A stretch of 64,000 bases of DNA from Moniliella sp. 'wahieum' (lineage: Eukaryota > Basidiomycota > Moniliellomycetes > Moniliellales > Moniliellaceae), in contig RSEE01000078.1 of assembly GCA_003971905.1 (NCBI GenBank), positions 1 to 64,000 on the forward strand. Direction: 5' to 3'. The stretch's first letter is position 1. The number at the start of each line of letters is the position of its first letter. Shown piece by piece: positions 59,826 to 64,000 of the stretch. Under the pieces are notes generated by a model that made no database searches, was not told the origin of the DNA, and saw only the letters and a program-made list of their open reading frames with translations. The position numbers and the translations under genes are program-made.

Positions 59826-61507
59826 CCCTTTCAAGGAGCCCCACTTCCACACAACCAATTGGATGACCTTTTTCTCTTCGGCACTGCAGCGTTACTGTCA
59901 TGGGGCGGCCCCGAGACTATAATGAGCCCGACCGAAGAATTATTTAGAAGTGATCCATGGAAACCGTTGGACAACTAGGACTCAAGAGTTCACATACGGT
60001 ACGTCCGGCTTTAGATGCTGGTCGAGCGCTGAGAGGCTGAACGCGCTGAGCCGTTGAGCCCGAGCAGGGATAGAGCCAACTTGAAGGGCGAGACCCTCTA
60101 GTTTCGGTGGCAGTAAGACCGCAGCTCTCAGACCTTCCGAGCTACATCAGGAGTAGAGCGTACGAAGGTCGTCAGGCCCTCTGAAGGGTGCAGGTACTCT
60201 GAGGTAACCGGTACCATGGGTTAACTAGTTATTACCGCACGACGTGCTGTATAGGCGGAATCCATCATTGGAGTGCTAATGAAGAAACAAAAGCGCTCTT
60301 GTGAGGGTAACCGCGTTTGCAGTATAATGGTCGACGTAACTAGTCGTGAATTCCACGGCGTATCTTCAAGGTGAAGGAGTCAAGGATGAGGGCGGAGTTC
60401 CGTGTTGAGAACAATAAGGGTGGAAAAAGGGAAAAAGACTTACAGTATGTTAGTGTTGAGCCAACAGGTGGCTCGTGCTTTGGCCAATGTCCCTTCAGTT
60501 CCTCCTCAGGCCTAGGAGTTCCGTTGTTTTCTCTCCTGTTTTTCCCTTGTTCCGCAGCTTAGCCCCTGGTGGCGACTCGCTGCTTGATGTTCCTCGGTAG
60601 GCGTTGCTGGTTGGCTTAGACCACCACCACCACTAGTGCGATTGCATCTCCCTCGAGGACCACCTGGACTCCAGGTCTCATCAGTTAGTAGTAGCCTAAA
60701 GGACCAAGCGTGGCCTGTTCTGGCAAGGCCGCGCGTCCGGTGGGCCGCAGCAGGTGAATAAGGGTTCTGCCAAGATTGGGCGTAGCATCAGTACCGAAGC
60801 TTGTCGTAGAACTGCGAATAAGTTAGGTCCCGCTTGGCCCTATATGCGGAACGTATTCGCGGCATGTACAAGTCGCCTATTATACGGTGGCGCTCGTTCA
60901 CTAGTCTCGCGCAGCTGCTGCGTGTACGTCTCCCATTACCACAGAGGTATACCGTCACAAGCACAGAGAGAGGGAAGGCGGTCGGGGGCATCCATTGTAT
61001 ACACATTCACAGCACAATGGGATACAACAGTGTTGGGAGGCGGGGGGGGGAGGAAGAAGGATCCACCTTGGCACCCAAGAAACCACAAATCTGCCCATTA
61101 TATAATAGGAAGCGAATACCGCATAAGGAGAATGAGAATTGCCATATGGAGAGAAGCAAAGCACCGACTCTGTTTGTATTGGACAAGGGGGCATGGGAAA
61201 GGGGTGGGGAGAAAAGAGAGATGGTAAGATGCATGTGCAGGGGGGGGAGGGGGGGGGATACGGTAAAAGATAAGGAGACTCCCCAAAAAGAGATTGATTG
61301 ACCGCTATATACTGGATATATGCGCGCGGCCAGCAACGAAGAGGAAGGGGGAGCATACGTCCCGATCAGCCCACAAGTCTTGTCTCTCTGTGTCCCCTTG
61401 GGTCCCATGCAGACGTATGCTTTGAGGATGGGCAGAGGAAAGCAAGGTACAACAGTGCCATAGGAAGAAACGATGAGGTATCCGTGCTTCTGTGCCGCGA
61501 GAAAAGC
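59826..61507. other. Gene-free region between HSP70 and the C2H2 gene
   Basis: Short frames only. 60010-60240 contains GCTGAG/GGTAACCGGTACC simple sequence related to the heptad arrays. 61020-61270 is purine-rich with long G runs. A partly tRNA-like fold near 60085-60165 was considered and rejected. Confidence 0.45.
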
Positions 61508-63538
61508 CTACGGCAGCAAGTCCTTCGGTCGGGGCCGGTATGGGGGCGGGAGGTGTACAAACGCGGCCGAGTATAGGACAGTGCGGTGCGTGGCGGCGGC
61601 ACGCATCGGGTATGGGTTTTGCGGCGGGAATGTGGCGCGGGTAGCCCCACGCTCACCGATCGTTGGCGCTCTTTGGTTCGGACATGAGCGGCGGAGCGCC
61701 GTGGCGATCAGGCGCGGGGGGCAGGCACGTAGAGGGTTGGATGTGCGGGCGGCGTGGGTGCGTTGGTGCTGCTTGAGGTTGTCTTGGCGACTGAATGTGC
61801 GGTGGCAGCCACGCACAGGGCACGGGAATGCTTTGGCAAACGGAGTCAGCATTATGGTGGAGGGAAGCACAGCCAATTAAAGTGTCAGCCGACGCTCTGG
61901 AAGAGAGGAGGGAGGGGGAAGGGGGAGCACATACGTTTTTCCTTCATGTGCACGCAGCGCACGTGGCGCTTGACATGTTCGGAGCGGCGAAACTGTTTTT
62001 GGCTGTTGGCGCAGCCAGCTACGAGACAGACATAGTGGCCCGTTGGCCGGTGTCCCGTGTACGCGACATAAGCCGCACACGCTGCTGCAGACGTGCTGGC
62101 GCGGCTCTTTTTGCTCCGTCGTACAGCCAGCGGACGCAGTTCCCGTCCGTCGCACTCTGCTTTCTTGGGGAGTACCGGATCCCCCAGCACGCTGGCAATA
62201 GTATTGGTGGATGTAGAGAGGCTCGGCGTGCTAGGCGTGCCGATGAGAGGGGCGCGTGTTGGGTCGCGCTTGTCGTCCGAGGCAGGGAGCGAATCTTGGG
62301 CGGTCGAAGGGGCCGATGGATGGCCCTCTGCCGAGTCCGTACCTGAAAGCCACATGGTGGGGGGGAAAGTGGAGTGGATGGGATATGGATGGGAGGATGA
62401 GGACGTGTGTTGTGCAAGGCAAGAGTTTCCATTCCCTGCCTTGCTACTGTCATTCCGGTGCAAATCCGAGTCACCCTCCTCGGACCCCCTGATTCGGCGA
62501 CGTGCTGGAAGCCACCGACGAAGGCGCCAGGGGGGGGAAACTTTCGTTGGTAGCCATGCTGGAGAAGGGCCGTGGGGACAAGGTGGAGGTGCGACCGGAC
62601 CCCCAGAGGAGGCTATCGACACTGACGCCGGCGTTGGGTACGGCTGATCCCGGGGTGAGAACCAGGCCGGAAACGGATTGGTATGTTGAGCGGTTAAGTT
62701 AGCACCATAGAGGGCGGGAAAGCTGAAGAGGTGGCCGTGCCATCGTGCAAGTACGAACCGACCTGGTTGCAAGAGGAGGTCCAGAAAGGAGCAACCAGAG
62801 GGGAGGGTTCGAATGGGGGTTGTGGTGGGCACCATTCGGAACTTGACAAGGAGACGGACCGTTGTTTTAATAAGGCAGTTGGCCGGATGGATTTGGGCTG
62901 AGCATCCCATGACGTGGTTGCCATGCCCTCAAAGCCAAAGCTACTATGAGAAGGACGGGTGGTGGATGTGCCCCATGCCGGAGAGCGGAAGCGATGAAGA
63001 TGAATTGGGGCTGGACTGGGTCAAGAGGAGCGATTGGATCGAAGCACCGGGTCCAACAACGGGATGATATGTTGCTTGATGGGGATCGACCAGCACTTGC
63101 GACGGTCTGAAAAAAGAGTTGGACGGGTTCAACGAGCCGGGCAGGGACAATGAGCGGGACATGCAGGCCATGGGGTGTGCCAATTCGTGGGGAGAAAGAG
63201 GCAGGCTCCATATGGGAGCCCATCGGAGCAGGAGTGCAAGTGGCATCGGGCAAAGCCTCTGCTGGTGTTGGGGCTCGAGTCGACGGGGATGGAGTCCGTC
63301 TTGGAAGCAAATGGGGACGGAGCGGATGGTTGGGCTGGGGGCGCGTGGCTGATGGAGGAGGAGGGGGACGGAAGCGGGGTGGAGGCAGCAGTGGGGGTGC
63401 CCATCGCAGCGCCCTCCCCGGCTGCTTCTGAAGCGGCCTTCTGCGGTGGGGACAGGCAAGAGGCGAGGGGCGAGAGCCGGGGCGAGGCGCGGGGGAGCTG
63501 CTGCTGCGCTTGGGGCGAGTGAGCGGCATGAGTGCCAT
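61508..63538 (-). CDS. C2H2 zinc-finger transcription factor (two adjacent fingers at the C terminus)
   Basis: Nuclear regulator. Finger 1 (YVCLVAGC...FRRSEHVKRHVRCVH) and finger 2 (FPCPVRGCHRTFSRQDNLKQ followed by HQRTH) are split by a 104-nt intron (61934-61831). Splicing creates the linker KEKPF, the standard link between paired fingers in fungal Msn2/Seb1/Azf-like factors. Finger 1 has 15 residues between its second Cys and first His instead of the usual 12. Finger 2 fits C-x4-C-x12-H-x3-H. The N-terminal 400-500 residues are Ser/Pro/Thr-rich, with acidic and Ser-Pro patches typical of activation regions. ATG 63538 (MALMPLTRPKRSSSS) is the first ATG after a TATATAT box. Frame breaks lie near 63450, 63120 and 62900. 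The target genes are unknown. Confidence 0.75.
61831..61934 (-). other. Intron between the two zinc fingers
   Basis: GTATGT at 61934 to CCAAAG at 61831. The Pro codon of KEKPF spans the junction (C plus CA). Confidence 0.88.
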
Positions 63539-63642
63539 GGATGGGGTGGTGGTGGGGGCGCGCAAGAAGCGGAGGATATCGGGAGCAGCGACCAACACGT
63601 TCTCGCCAGCACCCTCCTCGGTCGTGCCAGCAGAGGAGCGGC

Positions 63643-63652
63643 GGCGATATAT
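63643..63652 (-). promoter_or_regulatory. TATA-like box of the C2H2 gene
   Basis: On the minus strand the sequence GTATATATCG lies about 105 bp before the proposed ATG at 63538. Confidence 0.5.
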
Positions 63653-64000
63653 ACGGTGTGTTGCGGAGACTATAATGCGGCCACTCCGAAGGCAGCACAC
63701 TCCACTGCCGGGCGCGGGGGGCACGCACAGCAAGGGAGGGTTTGTACGCCGGCCCGGGCTGCTCCGGAGCGCACGGCGGCGCACGCCGTGGTGCCTGGGC
63801 GCCGAGCGCCGGCGGGGCAGCGCGTGGGCTGCGTGGGCGGTGTGGGCGGCATCGCCTCTGCTGGCCAGTGGGCTGCTGCTGCCCCCCCGCGCACAGCACA
63901 CAGCCGACGCTGTCCTGCGCCCTTCGTCCGCCGCGCCTCGTCGACACGCTTCGGACAGCCTGGTCGCCCAGCGGCCCTCCAGCCGCCCTCTGACAAGCCA
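63653..64000. other. GC-rich window end without a recognisable gene
   Basis: Both strands have open frames because of high GC content (for example a 108-codon minus frame at 63670-63996), but none resembles a known protein. It is probably upstream DNA of the C2H2 gene. Confidence 0.4.

Noticed and set aside
60085..60165. tRNA-like folding on the minus strand (GCTC...GAGC arm, TTCAAGT loop)
   Set aside because: The D-like arm pairs, but the anticodon arm has a mismatch and the T arm does not close (two of five pairs fail). There is no clear acceptor stem.

Overview
The window looks like nuclear DNA of a filamentous or dimorphic fungus, most likely a basidiomycete. Its proteins are typically fungal: an Ssk2/Wis4-type MAP3K, Rtp1, Arp6 of the SWR1 complex, a fungal long-chain acyl-CoA synthetase and cytosolic Hsp70. 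Most introns are short GT-AG introns (54-104 nt) that restore conserved reading frames when removed. Intergenic DNA carries many short heptanucleotide arrays that recall smut-fungus (Ustilaginomycotina) intergenic DNA; that placement is an impression, not a proof.

Layout. 1-21.5 kb is gene-poor: one gene (a bHLH transcription factor, minus strand, 6.05-8.6 kb) in a sea of heptad arrays plus two dispersed repeat families. One family has copies near 3.0-4.4, 14.9-16.0 and 20.1-20.6 kb and a minus-strand fragment at 36.2 kb. The other is an inverted pair at 0.43-0.61 and 18.0-18.2 kb. 21.5-33.3 kb is gene-dense: nitronate monooxygenase (+), ARP6 (+) facing RTP1 (-) tail to tail, then a Myb/SANT-like protein gene (-). 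33.3-37.4 kb is a second heptad-rich, gene-free block. 37.4-59.8 kb holds a GAS2-domain protein (-) head to head with an acyl-CoA synthetase (+), PP2A catalytic subunit (+), an SSK2-like MAP3K (+), RPL11 (-), a small membrane protein (+), an NBD-only Hsp70 relative (-) and a canonical Hsp70 (+) head to head with it. 61.5-63.5 kb holds a C2H2 transcription factor (-).

Functionally the window mixes housekeeping (RPL11, PP2A, RTP1, ARP6) and stress functions (HOG-type MAP3K, Hsp70 pair, nitronate detoxification, lipid activation). There is no sign of a biosynthetic cluster.

Two cross-cutting observations matter most. (1) Intergenic arrays follow a shared rule: a T-x-A triplet (TGA/TCA/TAA/TTA) recurs every 7 bp, separated by a usually self-complementary tetramer, and different tetramers follow each other in phase. 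(2) Many otherwise highly conserved genes are broken by 1-2 base losses, mostly in homopolymers, so gene coordinates here are outer limits of frame-interrupted genes. The simplest explanation is homopolymer under-calling in the assembly, but this should be tested because some losses are whole codons.
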